From the NCBI GenBank assembly GCA_004151065.3, contig NWUY0300011004.1, positions 48,216-60,582 on the forward strand: a DNA stretch of 12,367 bases, in the 5' to 3' direction. Positions 1-9,189 of this stretch are shown here, in pieces. A program made the position numbers and the translations under genes. The notes under the pieces were generated by a model. It was not told where the DNA came from. It made no database searches and worked only from the letters and a program-made list of their open reading frames with translations. This DNA is from Larix sibirica. Its lineage: Eukaryota > Streptophyta > Pinopsida > Pinales > Pinaceae. The number at the start of each line of letters is the position of its first letter. Positions within the stretch are counted from its first letter, which is position 1.

Positions 1-560
1 AATAATAACTTCATCTACCTTGTAAATTCGAATTAGAGAGGCTTAGCTTGATTTTTGGGAAGTTACACTAGCATGTGGGCCCACCCCTCTCCTTCAGCGC
101 CCTCCTTGGCTAAATTTAGGACCTGCAACATGTTTTAGGATGTCATAGAGTGTCATAGATTCCCTTTGGGAGTTACACTTCCACAAATGCACACTTATTG
201 GCTATTTTTAGCCTAGGTCAACATTCATGAGATTCTTGGGAGTTACTCCTCCATAAGTGTGCCCTTCCTTTACTATTCTTAACCCAGTGAGTTACAACTT
301 CATAAGATGCCTTCATAATGAGATTCCTTACACCATGGATGAGAGTTACAACTCACGTGGGCCTAATTCACCCTTCTATGTGCCCTCCTTCTTTTGTTGT
401 CTAATGTAGCATTAATCCCAAATATTGGACCTCATACATTACAAATTTATGGCCCGTATCACCACCTTAATAATTTCTCATAAATTTTGTCAAGTGACTA
501 CGGCCATTGCATCCCCTAGTCTAATGGAGTGGTCCATATTAAAAATTTGGGGAAATGACA
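1..560 (-). mobile_element. Partial 3' LTR of the minus-strand Ty3/gypsy element
   Basis: Read on the minus strand, this stretch begins with TGTCA at 560, directly after a purine-rich tract and an integrase C-terminal remnant. That is where a 3' LTR is expected. The LTR is not closed: no terminal CA can be fixed and it probably runs past position 1. The interior has no open frame and contains five spaced copies of a GTAACTC-type motif (listed separately). There is no second LTR copy in the window to align against, because only the PBS-adjacent end of the 5' side is visible near 3665. The boundary is therefore inferred from context, not shown by a repeat match. Confidence 0.5.
57..353. repeat. 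Five diverged copies of a GAGTTACAACTC-like motif
   Basis: Cores of the form GGGAGTTACACTTCC (plus strand) lie at 61-69, 171-179, 241-249, 290-299 and 343-353. Two copies share longer flanks: after 170 and after 240, similar text of about 50 bases follows (CCACAAATGCACACTT versus CCATAAGTGTGCCCTT). This suggests an original tandem unit of about 60-70 bp. The core is close to a palindrome (GAGTTACAACTC at 343-353 and just beyond). Repeats of this kind are common in LTR U3 regions, where they may act as regulatory sites. No such role can be shown here. Confidence 0.55.
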
Positions 561-572
561 ATCCTCCCTGCC
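561..572 (-). other. Candidate polypurine tract
   Basis: On the minus strand the sequence GGCAGGGAGGAT lies immediately before the TGTCA taken as the LTR start. Purine-rich runs at this position prime plus-strand DNA synthesis in LTR retrotransposons. It overlaps the last codons of the integrase-like remnant, which is common in Ty3/gypsy elements. Confidence 0.45.
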
Positions 573-822
573 CAAGATTGCTTATCCTTAAGTAATTTAA
601 ATCTGGTGTGGTAGTACATGTTCTCCTTCCCTAACTTACTCACGATAATTTTTTTGCTTCCTCCATTAATGATGACTGTTTATAAGGTTGCAGTTTCAAA
701 TGGATCAAGTCATCAACTCTATATCCCAGAAATTGAACCACACTAAGGATGAAAATGATCTCATGGTTCCAACCCAATCGAATAGAGGTGAAGTGTACTT
801 TGCTCAATGTATGGTCCTCCAA
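561..822 (-). pseudogene. Ty3/gypsy integrase C-terminal remnant
   Basis: The minus-strand frame at 640-822 contains VDDLIHLKLQPYKQSSL followed by KKLS. This closely resembles the GDLVxLKLQPYRQxSL...KLSPRYYGPY block at the C-terminal end of many plant Ty3/gypsy integrases. After a frame change near 640, residues such as HTRFKLLKDKQSWAGR (about 573-625) resemble the FxLEDKQ...GR tail that ends these polyproteins just before the LTR. The integrase catalytic core (DDE) and zinc finger are not recognisable upstream, so this is a short relic. It is broken by at least one frameshift and a TGA at 640-642. Confidence 0.6.
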
Positions 823-1760
823 GGTACTAACTTAGGAAGCCTCTTGACCACTACCAATAAGAAGAGTAACTATACACTGCAACCACTCACACAACTCCCC
901 AATAGACTGGTCCACTAAGAATCTCATCATATGAAAGTCAAAATTGACTCTCACCTCCAGGCTGCTGCTAAAAATCTGTCTAGTATTGTGACTCCAAGAT
1001 CCCCAAATAATCTTAGAGAGGTACCACCATGCTGCTGCTGTGCCACTCTGATCATAACCATCCCATTATCATACTCTATTTTCATCCTCCTCTCATGGAT
1101 CTCCAAATTGAAAAATATGTTAAAACTGAATCTACCACCGTGGATAGTGGCCTGCATAGGTATCCAACTGAGGTCTACCATCCTACTGCCATACTCAACC
1201 CCGAATATTGACAAAGGAGGTATGTCTTGATCATTGGTCATGAGTCCGGGATGCTCATGAACTCTAGTCATCCCCACAAGAGATAGCTCCATCTCCCCTA
1301 CTATCCTATCAACAACCTAGTTGAAACAACTAATTCCAAAAATGATCTGAGGGTCCCAAATGAACCCGAGAAATGTAGAGTGCCTACTGTATCCTCCTTT
1401 GCACTGCCTAGTATCAACACACAGAGCCTCATGTAGTCTACCAAGCCACCATGTAGGAAAGCACTGTATCCATCTCTCATAAAGGCTCCCACTTAGGAAA
1501 CTAATCCATTGCTCTACATGGATAGGATCCTGAAAGAGACGAATGGCTCTATCTTTTATGCTAGCTGCTATACTGTTGAACCAATTAATTCCAGGACCCC
1601 ATTGTCTATGTTGCACCCCTCCGATCATCATTGTCATCCAAAACACTCCATCACTCCCAATTCTTATTGGAACCTTTGTGAGCCTCTCCAATAGAACATG
1701 AAGCTCCTCTTGTGCACTCAGTAAACTAGTCATATGGATCACATCATTTTTACCTATCCC

Positions 1761-1916
1761 ATCCAACTGTCTCAGGTGAAACTCCCATGTCCTACCATGC
1801 ATAATGAAGGCATCTAACAACAACCATAGATGCCTCTGTTACTACTCACAAGGTGAAAAATGGATTGGTGTGTTTGTCAACCCAAAGGGTATGGCCAACA
1901 AATCATAGTCAAATCT
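1761..1916 (-). pseudogene. Ty3/gypsy reverse transcriptase fragment
   Basis: Within the long minus-strand frame, RFDYDLLAIPFGLTNTP (1866-1916) matches the FEFLVMPFGLTNAPATF motif of Ty3/gypsy reverse transcriptases. Shortly after it, LDAFIMHGRTWEFHLRQLD (1761-1817) matches the DDILIYSRTWEEHLRQL block that carries the catalytic Asp pair. The two blocks are about ten residues closer than in intact enzymes, and two stop codons (TAG TAA, 1839-1844) lie between them. The second catalytic Asp is replaced by Ala (DD to DA). The usual RT palm N-terminus and the RNase H that should follow are not visible. This is a dead fragment. Confidence 0.65.
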
Positions 1917-1951
1917 AGAAGCAGATATGTGAGTATCCTGATTCTCACATG

Positions 1952-2312
1952 GAACCATCACAAGAAGTCCCTCCATTAAACCACAGGTTCCATTTACATC
2001 CCCACATGTCATGACTATCATAGATGTTTGGGATGATGGAAAATATGCCATCCTCAACTCCTTGCAAATTTCATCCACCAATTCCAAGGATGCATATACT
2101 CCTCTGTTGGCTAGTCCATACAGAATGTGCTCTTCTACCTCCTTCATGGCTAACTCTCTTTCCCCTAAAGGTAGCTCATGATTCTCCTGATGTAAAACAA
2201 GTGTTTGGCTAACATCCTCCATGTTAATCCTCTTCTCAAGCACCTGCAACTATGAATGCTCCTTATGCGGAACCATCACAAGTGGTTCCTTCATCAACGC
2301 AATAGTTCCACC
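1952..2312 (-). repeat. Pair of in-frame direct repeats 318 bp apart
   Basis: The stretches 1952-1994 and 2270-2312 are similar, with GGAACCATCACAAG shared exactly, and similarity extends roughly 20 bases to the left of each. The offset is 318 bp, or 106 codons, so both encode related peptides in the same minus-strand frame (an LMxxxLVMVP core). This points to an old internal duplication in the coding sequence rather than two independent insertions. Confidence 0.55.
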
Positions 2313-3283
2313 AACCTTCTCCCTGTCATGCTCAACTTCTGCATATTCTTCCATTGGAATAAATGATGGTTAAAGATGGGTTTCTTTTTATTTCCTTGTT
2401 TGGGATGCTAACAAAATTTCCTTCATATCTCTTTGTAACCAATCATTTCCTAAGTCTTGTGCCTTGTTCACATCTTCTAAGGGCTGATATACAAAATCAG
2501 AATGTTCGTGGCATGAATCCACCACACATTCTTCATTTTCAACATCCAAATATAGAACGCCAACATTTGAAGACTCTATAGGACCATCATTCTTACATGA
2601 AATGCCTTCTATCTCATGATGCTACAAGGAAATAGGATTACTGGAAAAATTAGAATTGTTTTCACACCTTTGTGTTATGTTTCCATCCTTTGTGCAATTG
2701 ACATTAGCTTCATGGTGAAGCTCTAATTGGGAGAGGAAGGATGATTTTTCTTCTTCCTCTCAATATGATCCAGGAGATGTTTCTCCACTACCGTCATCAT
2801 TGGAACCACTAGATTCACTAGATGATACCATGCCAACTCTTGTAGGTGGAAAAGCACTATGACCCCACACCTTTTTATCCAAGGAACCCATTCCTTCATC
2901 AAGCCCTTTAATAGTGACCTCTAATTCATCCACATAGAGACTTGAGTACCCTTTAGTGGATTCTCTTCCATAAAAAACCATAGTGTCAAGAACTTCATGA
3001 ACTATTGACAGGCCTTCATCTATGCACCATTCCTTTGTATGAATGAATGTAGGCTCAGTTTCTTGTCCTTCATTCTCAGTCCCTACACATCTTTCTCCCA
3101 TTTTGCAACGATCATGAAGTGAATTGCGCTCTTCCTGGAGTGATTCTTCTTGTAGCTCACCACCTGTAGGACAAGGTGTCTCACTATTTTGAGAAGAGGA
3201 ACAACATTGTTCTTCCCTCAATGGACTATATATCTCCTCATTTTCATATAAATGATGAAAATGACCATGGATTCATTTCTTCC

Positions 3284-3547
3284 TTAACCAATCTTATCTG
3301 AGGAACCCTTGGATTCTCTCTTTGTGAAGGTACCAAACATCCTCACCCTCATTCTTGATGAAGAGCATTCTGGTAGTAAGGATTCACACTGCTGCAAGTT
3401 ATGCTCTATCTCTGGATATTCCTGGTCATATTTCTTTGATATCTTCTCATGGTCCTTCCTTGTATTCTCCCATTCAAACTCCTCCCCCTCTATGGCCAAG
3501 GTAGGAAAGAAGGTGGGTAACATTCTGCCCTCTACAAGTCTAGTCAT
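3284..3547 (-). pseudogene. N-terminal part of the minus-strand element ORF
   Basis: This minus-strand frame of 87 codons starts with ATG at 3547, about 100 bases downstream of the PBS-like site. That is where the first ORF of an LTR element should begin. The peptide is charged (for example ENTRKDHEKISKKYDQEYPE) and has no motif I recognise. It ends at a stop at 3284-3286. The neighbouring frame becomes readable at 3272 and continues to 951, so a single frameshift near 3275-3285 probably split one original ORF. If joined, the ORF would have been about 860 codons. Confidence 0.45.
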
Positions 3548-3650
3548 TGAAGAAAACTTCCTCTTCAGTTATTTCACTTCTTCTTCTTAAGGTTACGTTC
3601 TACAATTTTTCCTTAATGTTCCTCTTTAGTTCCCACATCTGCCGAGGAAC

Positions 3651-3664
3651 AAAATTTGATACCA
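3651..3664 (-). other. Candidate tRNA primer-binding site (initiator Met type)
   Basis: On the minus strand the sequence is TTGGTATCAAATTTTG, followed by TTCCTCGGCAGATG. The start TGGTATCA matches the first eight bases of the plant initiator tRNA-Met PBS (TGGTATCAGAGC); the next four do not match. Immediately 5' on that strand is TTACA, a possible LTR terminal CA at 3666-3667. The orientation and position agree with the integrase remnant and polypurine tract at the other end. Plus-strand sequence beyond 3666 reads as part of another ORF, so the 5' LTR is missing or its boundary is misjudged. Confidence 0.45.
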
Positions 3665-4819
3665 ATGTAATGTAGTCAATTTGGAAACTAGGCACATTAA
3701 CTCTAAATTTTCAATAGACGTTCAATTGTCTCTCAAATTTCTTCAACAACAATGGTTTATATATGATTACTGGCATATGACTAATATGGTGCAGCCCACA
3801 AAGTATACTTTCAAACCATTGTAATATGTTCAATCATATCTGATATAGCTCGGATACCTTTGGAGTTGAAAACATAAGAAATCATGCAGACCGTCAAGAG
3901 TCTGGAAGATGAAAAGGGCTCATTGAATGTCTAGGTAGTAATCATGGATGGTAAGAAAGCTAACCTTCAAACTCAAATTAATGGTTTACAGGAAAAAGAG
4001 GCTCAGTTAGACCAGCAGGTTGAATCTATGACGATAGAAAAGGGAGCTTTGCAATCCCAAGTAGAAGACCTAACCAAAGAAAAAGAGTCCTTAGTGGAAC
4101 AACTGAACTCCATCGAAGAACAAAGACAAGATCTAACATTGTTTTATGAGTGTGCTTATGAGTTGCAAGAATAGTTGTTTCACTCCCAAGAATTGATAAC
4201 TCAACAAACATACGAGTTGCAAGGAATGGTAACCAGATTGAAGCAAATTTATGAAGAGGCTGCAACTACAAGGCTGAAGTTAACAGGAACTTATGACCAA
4301 ATGAAGAAGTTAATTGCCTGCAAGAAGAAAGCAAAGGTAATTCCTCTGCATCTGCCAAAAAGGTTTATAGAAGAGCTCAAATTAGACATAGCACTCTTGG
4401 ATAGTTGTCAAAAGGCATAGAAGAAGCTGCATAATGAGGTACAAAATTCTATTACAAAGTGTGAAGAGATTCACCAAAACATTTATCGAGCATTTGAGCA
4501 GTGTCATTTACCACCTCCTGGTGCCATTGAAGATCTAGTACCAAACGAGCAACTCTTAGCAGAATTGTGGACTATTATGAATGGAAATATACCAGCTATT
4601 AAAATCCTAGACACACTCACTACTAAATATCTCCAGCAACGTATTGGACAAGCTACCATGAATGCCCATTTCTTGGGAAATGGTCGCAATACAACAACAA
4701 AAGGGTTGAATGCTATGGTTAAAGACTTACCTTTCCATGGAGTGGCCTTGAAATTATTAGAGCCTCGACAACTAAATGTAATATCTTATGAGAGTGGTAT
4801 TTGGAATGATTACATCTAA
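3660..4819 (+). pseudogene. C-terminal part of an unrecognised coiled-coil ORF
   Basis: A plus-strand frame is open from about 3660 to a TAA at 3822, with protein-like text such as MTNMVQPTKYTFKPL. After a frameshift before 3846 it continues in another frame to the TAA at 4817-4819, interrupted by TAA 3875 and TAGs at 3932, 4172 and 4418. That is about 385 codons in all. Residues encoded by 3881-4132 form strict heptads with Leu/Met/Ile at each first position, organised as six 14-residue repeats. Coiled coil probably continues to about 4330. A globular tail follows (AELWTIMNGN, KDLPFHGVALKLLEP). There is no CCHC knuckle, protease or RT motif. It ends 11 bases before an LTR-like segment, suggesting an extra ORF or a gag-like ORF of a retroelement. 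The N-terminal part may correspond to the ORF at 10978-12367. Confidence 0.6.
3881..4132 (+). repeat. Six tandem 42-bp coding repeats (14-residue coiled-coil units)
   Basis: Units begin at 3881, 3923, 3965, 4007, 4049 and 4091, each 42 bp. Translated, they read like LQTQINGLQEKEAQ, LDQQVESMTIEKGA, LQSQVEDLTKEKES and LVEQLNSIEEQRQD, with Leu at position 1 and Leu/Met/Ile at position 8. DNA identity between units is low but the heptad pattern is exact. This indicates old duplication kept in register by selection on the protein. The second unit contains a TAG where Gln or Glu would be expected. Confidence 0.75.
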
Positions 4820-4830
4820 AGTCAAGAAAA

Positions 4831-5642
4831 TGTACCATCCAATTGATGAAATATTGTATTTTAGTTTACTATTTTGGTTATTTATGTTGCATCCACAAAA
4901 GGACAAAATTGTGGAAAACAAAAGACTTTAGGGAATATGAAGTGATAGGTCACCTCAAGGCTGATTTTGTAATTATAAATAGGAGAGGCTAGATGAGAAA
5001 GGGGCGTTTGGCTTGTGAAATATTGTAATAGTCTCATGTTGTAAGAAACTATTTTCTTCTAATGAGAAAGACAATTTTTGATGGGTGAAGGATTACATGG
5101 AGTGTTGCATGGAGATATGTGAATGAATGTGCATAACTTATTTCTTGATTTTGTTCATCAATATGTTGTAAGATCTTTCCTCTTCTGTTGGATTATTCTC
5201 ATGGTTTGTGAAACATCTTATGTTTATGAATATGAAATGCAATTCTATGTGTATTATGAGTAATGAATGAAATAATGCCAATCTCAAAGTTATCTTTGTG
5301 TTAATACTATTTTGTGACTGTCAATGCACTTCTTTAAATAGCTAACTTCTGGAATTGTTTTAAGTAGTTGCAGTCATTACTCCCTTTTAAATTTTGCTCC
5401 TTGCAAGGATAGGTTAGATAGATTAAAGTTTCACTTTTAGTTAAGGCATTTCTTGGTTGATTGGTAGTTTAGGAGTGGTAAGACGAGAGGTAAGAACCTG
5501 TGCATCTCCTTGTGAGGCCTCTATCTACCCGTCAAACAAGTCTAGGTAGGACAATGCACATTTAGGATTAGTATCTTGCATTGCATGCAAAGTAATAAAA
5601 CTTTAAACGGTGGATCGGGCCATAACCGATAAACTCATTACA
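4831..5642 (+). mobile_element. Candidate LTR of the plus-strand element
   Basis: After the coiled-coil ORF stops at 4819, a short purine-rich run (AGTCAAGAAAA) leads to TGTACC at 4831, a possible LTR start. A TATA box follows at 4974-4983 and then sequence with no open frame. A possible end is the ...CTCATTACA at 5634-5642. A weak PBS-like TGGTAGTCGGACAG lies at 5656-5669, and pol sequence begins about 65 bases later. AATAAA occurs at 5594-5599. There is no second copy in the window, so neither end is proven. The segment could equally be a spacer between two ORFs of one element. I see no gene in it. Confidence 0.35.
4974..4983 (+). promoter_or_regulatory. TATA box of the candidate LTR
   Basis: TATAAATAGG is a near-perfect plant TATA box. 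It lies about 145 bases into the candidate LTR, a normal position for a U3 promoter. The predicted RNA start would be around 5005-5015, on the plus strand. Confidence 0.45.
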
Positions 5643-5734
5643 TTCGCATATCCTATGGTAGTCGGACAGTAAAATTGACGGGTTCCCTATTCCAAACAGT
5701 GAATTGCCTAATTGGGACTTTTCATTGGGGAGAA

Positions 5735-7778
5735 CCCCTACCGTCGATGCAAGGATTTTTCGTTGTTTTAGAAGGGAGATTACTAGGACACATCATCTCG
5801 AAAAAGGGAATCTTGATTGACCCCGAAAGAATACAAGCTATACTCCAGATTCCCATGCCCCATAGTAAAAAAACCATGCAATCATTTATGGGAAAGATAA
5901 AATTTGTTCGAAGGTTTGTACCAGATTTTACACAAATTGTAAAAACTTTTCAACAAATGGTTAAATAGGACGTGCAATTTAAATTGACTGAAGTAAAAAA
6001 AAACTCTTTTAAAGATATCAAAACTGCAATTGCACATGCACCATCATTAAGCAGTCTAGACTTTGAGAAAGATTTTATCATTTATACATTCACGTCCGAT
6101 CATTCCCTTGCAGCAGTGCTCAATAAAAAAGGAGAACAAGAGATGAATATCCAATATCTTTCATGAGGACTGGGTTACAAGGGGATGAACTTAAGTATCC
6201 AGATGTAGAAAAACAAGATTACGTTGTATTGAAAGCTGTAAAACAGTCCAGACCCTACATTCTTAAGAACAAAACCAAAGTCATAGTGCCTCATCCGGTT
6301 GTTCGATCATTATTTGCACAAAAGGAATTGGGAGAAAGACGCGAGAATTGGGTAATTGCATTATAAGAATATGATTTAAAATTTAAGCCCGCCAACATTG
6401 GCAAAGGTCATGGACTATGTAAGTTAATCACTAATAAACCAACCGAAGAAGCCAATGGATGGGATAATGAGGCTGAGATGAACTTGATAGAAGTTTGTTC
6501 CATTCACACTACTCCTGATTCATGGTACCGTGATCTAGTACACTATCTACAACATGGGTATGCTCTAGAGCATTGGAATTCTAAAAAAAGAAGATCCCTT
6601 CATTTGAATTCATCCTCGTATCAAATAATAAACAGAGTGCTATTCAAAATAAATTATGATGGGGTATTTCTTAGGTGCGTGGAAAAAGAAGATGCAGAGA
6701 AGGTGTGAAAGGAACTGCATGATGGGCTCGTTGGAGGCCATTATTATGGAGATACGACTGCACATAAGATTTTAAGAGCAGGATATTATTGGCCTACTAT
6801 CTTCAAAGATGCGCATGCCTCTTCTCAAAAATGTGTTGTGTGCCAAAAATGTGCGGGAAGACTAGCAAGACTAGCAACACCATTGCAACTAGTAATAATC
6901 TATGGACCATTCGAACAATGGGGCTTGTACATCATCGGTGAAATTAATCCCAACTCCTCACTACAACACTGATACATTTTCATAGCCATGGATTAATTTC
7001 TTGATGGACTGAAGCTATCCCTTTGTGAAAATTCAATGAAGATGTTGTTATTAAATTTCTGCAAGAGAACATCATTACCAAGTTTGGGGTTCCAATTTAT
7101 TTAGTTTTTGACAATGCTTCATATTTATTTTCTTTGAAATTAAGTGAATTTTCTATTAAAAAGGGAATTAAATTGAATTATTCTTCAAATTATTATGCAC
7201 ACGAGAATGGGTGAGTAGAATTTACGAATAAAAATTTAATTAGGATTTTAAAGAAAACAATCATTGAAAACCAAAGAAATTGGCATCTTTCTCTTCCTAA
7301 CGCTTTATGGGATGATAAGGTCACTCCCAAGAATGCTCTAGGAGTTTCCCCATACACCTTGGTTTATGTAAAAGAGACCATACTCTCACCAAATGTTCTT
7401 TTACCATCACTACAGTTAGCACAAGCATCTAGAGGATCTAATACTCAAGTTATGCAATGAAGAATTAATACCCTGTTGAAACTTGATGAAGAAAGAGAAA
7501 AGGCGAGACATAAGTTTAACTCACACTAATGCAATATTAAGAGATGGTTTGATAACCAGAAAGTAGGGAAGAAAGAATTTGAGGTAGGTGACTTAGTTTT
7601 AAAGTGGGACCAACCCCACGAGGAAAAGGGCAAGCATACCAAGTTTCAATATTTCTGGCTTGGCCCTTACACTATCTCTGAGAATCTTGGCCCCAGAACA
7701 TATGGATTACAAAATCTACAAGGGGAAGTGGAAACTCTTCCTATAAACAACCAATCTCTCAAGCAATATTTTTCTTAG
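5735..7778 (+). pseudogene. pol: Ty3/gypsy pol remnant: RT C-terminus, RNase H, integrase
   Basis: The order is RT thumb/connection, with LLGHIISKKGILIDPERIQA and SFMGKIKFVRRFVPDF (about 5775-5960); RNase H, with APSL...DF..DFIIYTFTSD (Asp at 6098) and GDELKYPDVEK (about 6030-6400); then integrase. The integrase zinc finger is complete, with His at 6718 and 6739 and Cys at 6832 and 6841. The catalytic core keeps the second Asp (FDNAS, 7110) and the Glu (7218), but the first Asp in WGLDIIG is Tyr (TAC 6928-6930). The C-terminal domain has GDLVLKWDQP...FWLGPYTI and ends at TAG 7776 with no chromodomain. Breaks are TAG 5966, a frameshift near 6160, TAA 6364, TGA 6706, TGA 6970, TAA 6994, a frameshift near 7000, TGA 7002, 7026, 7212 and 7458, and TAA 7527. 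Protease and the RT palm with YxDD are missing. The absence of a chromodomain suggests a non-chromovirus (Tat-like) lineage. Confidence 0.9.
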
Positions 7779-7980
7779 TTATAGGAAAACCTTTGTACAT
7801 AAATAAATTTTTGGTTTGTTGTTTATTGCTTGTTTTTAACTTAACTATTATTCATTTTATTGTTTTGCTTTGTTTTGAATCTTTGAATAAAGTTAGCTCA
7901 ACGGTCAAATTGATGAATGGGAAGCTGTGATCTAATATTATTCATGGAATATCTCTTTAGAAAAAGATCTTTTATATCTT

Positions 7981-7994
7981 AGGAGGAGTGAGAA
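7981..7994 (+). other. Possible polypurine tract
   Basis: AGGAGGAGTGAGAA is an uninterrupted 14-base purine run about 200 bases after the integrase stop. It is followed by TTGTTTCG, so an LTR could begin with the TG at 7996. This is the alternative to placing the plus-strand LTR at 4831. Support is positional only. Confidence 0.25.
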
Positions 7995-8604
7995 TTGTTT
8001 CGAAGTTTAAACGTTTCTTCTTGTTGTGAAGAGTTAATGGTGCAATTTCAAGGACTATTATTTTAAGGATTTTAACCTGTCCGCCTTATCTTATTACTTT
8101 GTTTCTTGGAAAACTTATCACACAATCCATTTAAAACTAAAATGAACTAAATCCTATACATATTGCTGGGACAAAGATTTATAGGTTACTATCTTGGAGC
8201 TCCGCTTACTCAACCATATAAATAGCCTTGTCTTAAAGTTGTATATTATGGCTGACCCATGGAACGAAAGGAAAGTCTCGCAGATGTATGGCAATCAAAA
8301 TGATCCTATACCAAAATATTATTGTCAAAAGGCACAAATCGAGTCAGTTGTTCCCTGGTCTGAACGTCCAAAAAAGTTAAAGATGAATGCTTGAAAAATT
8401 TAAACGAAAGCATGAACATACAAAGCCATATGTTCAAAGCAGATTAGGAGGATACTTTTGATAACAATCAAAGAAGGCTCTTCTCCGTCTGTGGGTATGA
8501 CAAACCAAACAAAATACTCATTTCCCACACAAAAGGACACTATGGATGGAAGAGACTCGGATTACCTCTAAAGAGAAAGGGAACCACATATCAAAGCAAA
8601 TAAA

Positions 8605-8637
8605 GCATCAAAGAATGCTAATGCATCAAAGGAATGC
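8605..8637 (+). repeat. Short tandem duplication
   Basis: GCATCAAAGAATGC (8605-8618) recurs as GCATCAAAGGAATGC (8623-8637) with four bases between them. This is a small local duplication with no visible function. Confidence 0.6.
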
Positions 8638-9164
8638 ATCTGGTATAGGAATGAGGAACAAACAGTTACATCTGTCAGATTTTATTATTGAAATGTGGTT
8701 TCCCACCTAGTTGCTTCAAAATGATAGGTTCGGTAAATAAAATTCATACTTTGGCCTCAGGAAAGTGGCTACGAAGTCCTAACTAAGCATCCCTATCCCT
8801 AAAATACTAATAGTAATATTGGGTCAATGTGATACTTATTCCAGCCTCAAACAAAACTGTTTTTAAACTACAAGGCAGATTAATAATTTATGACTCTTAC
8901 AATTAGAAGTTGCTAATGAGTAGAAATGAGTTCTTACCTTAACTAAACTAATCTTTCCATAAATATTATTCTTTGTTTGCATATATCTAAGTTCTCCTAG
9001 TCAGTCGCCAATTGTTGTAGCTGCATCTCTTTCCCCAATTTTGTGCAAAATTAGGGCCCCTCCCTATATTTGAATTCAACTTTTAACTTTATTTTAATTT
9101 TTAGTTGCCGCTTTCACCAAAGAATTACTTTAATCTTGGTTGTTTATAGAAGAGTTAACAATTA

Positions 9165-9183
9165 GATTTATTTATTTATTTAT
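9165..9183 (+). repeat. (ATTT)n microsatellite
   Basis: About four and a half copies of ATTT/TTTA lie just before the first 33-bp minisatellite block. It is a simple repeat. Confidence 0.7.
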
Positions 9184-9189
9184 GACTGT

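Larger units (their letters stand above)
951..3275 (-). pseudogene. Long degenerate ORF of unknown function with an embedded RT remnant
   Basis: A single minus-strand frame stays readable from just below the TGA at 3273-3275 down to 951. This is roughly 770 codons interrupted only by stops at 2760, 2622, 2388, 2370, 2250, 1842, 1839 and 1317 (lowest coordinates). That is far fewer stops than a non-coding AT-rich frame would have. The upper part is acidic and Ser-rich, for example SSSESSGSNDDGSGETSPGS ending near 2763. The middle carries a duplicated segment (LMKEPLVMVPHKE and LMEGLLVMVPCEN). A reverse-transcriptase fragment follows at 1761-1916. The last 800 bases are Trp- and Ile-rich and unrecognised (for example WWLGRLHEALC). 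No gag CCHC knuckle or protease is visible. It could be an unusual retroelement ORF or a captured host gene; I do not recognise it. Confidence 0.55.
7779..9164. other. Post-pol spacer without a supported gene
   Basis: This AT-rich stretch follows the integrase stop. It holds an AATAAA at 7886-7891, a purine run followed by TTGTTTCG (7981-7997), a TATAAATAG at 8217-8225, and a 49-codon ATG frame at 8248-8394 (MADPWNERKVSQMYG...). That frame resembles nothing I know and is followed by frequent stops. Together these could mark an LTR starting near 7996 with a TATA box 220 bases inside, but no matching second LTR is present. The rest, to 9164, shows no coding signal or clear repeat apart from a 15-bp duplication at 8605-8637. 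Confidence 0.5.

Noticed and set aside
688-918. Plus-strand frame of 76 codons
   Set aside because: It overlaps the minus-strand integrase C-terminal remnant in antisense and has no motif of its own.
931-1230. Plus-strand frame of 99 codons
   Set aside because: It lies opposite the long minus-strand frame and has no motif. It is a shadow frame.
4026-4265. Minus-strand frame opposite the coiled-coil ORF
   Set aside because: It is the antisense of a Leu/Glu/Gln-rich heptad repeat, which naturally stays open. There is no independent evidence for it.
7886-7891. AATAAA as a polyadenylation signal
   Set aside because: A single hexamer in AT-rich DNA is expected by chance. No transcript end can be supported.
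8194-8394. Short plus-strand ORF (MADPWNERKVSQMYG... from 8248)
   Set aside because: It is only 49 codons from the better ATG, has no motif, and is followed closely by several stops. It is mentioned in the spacer entry but not called a gene.
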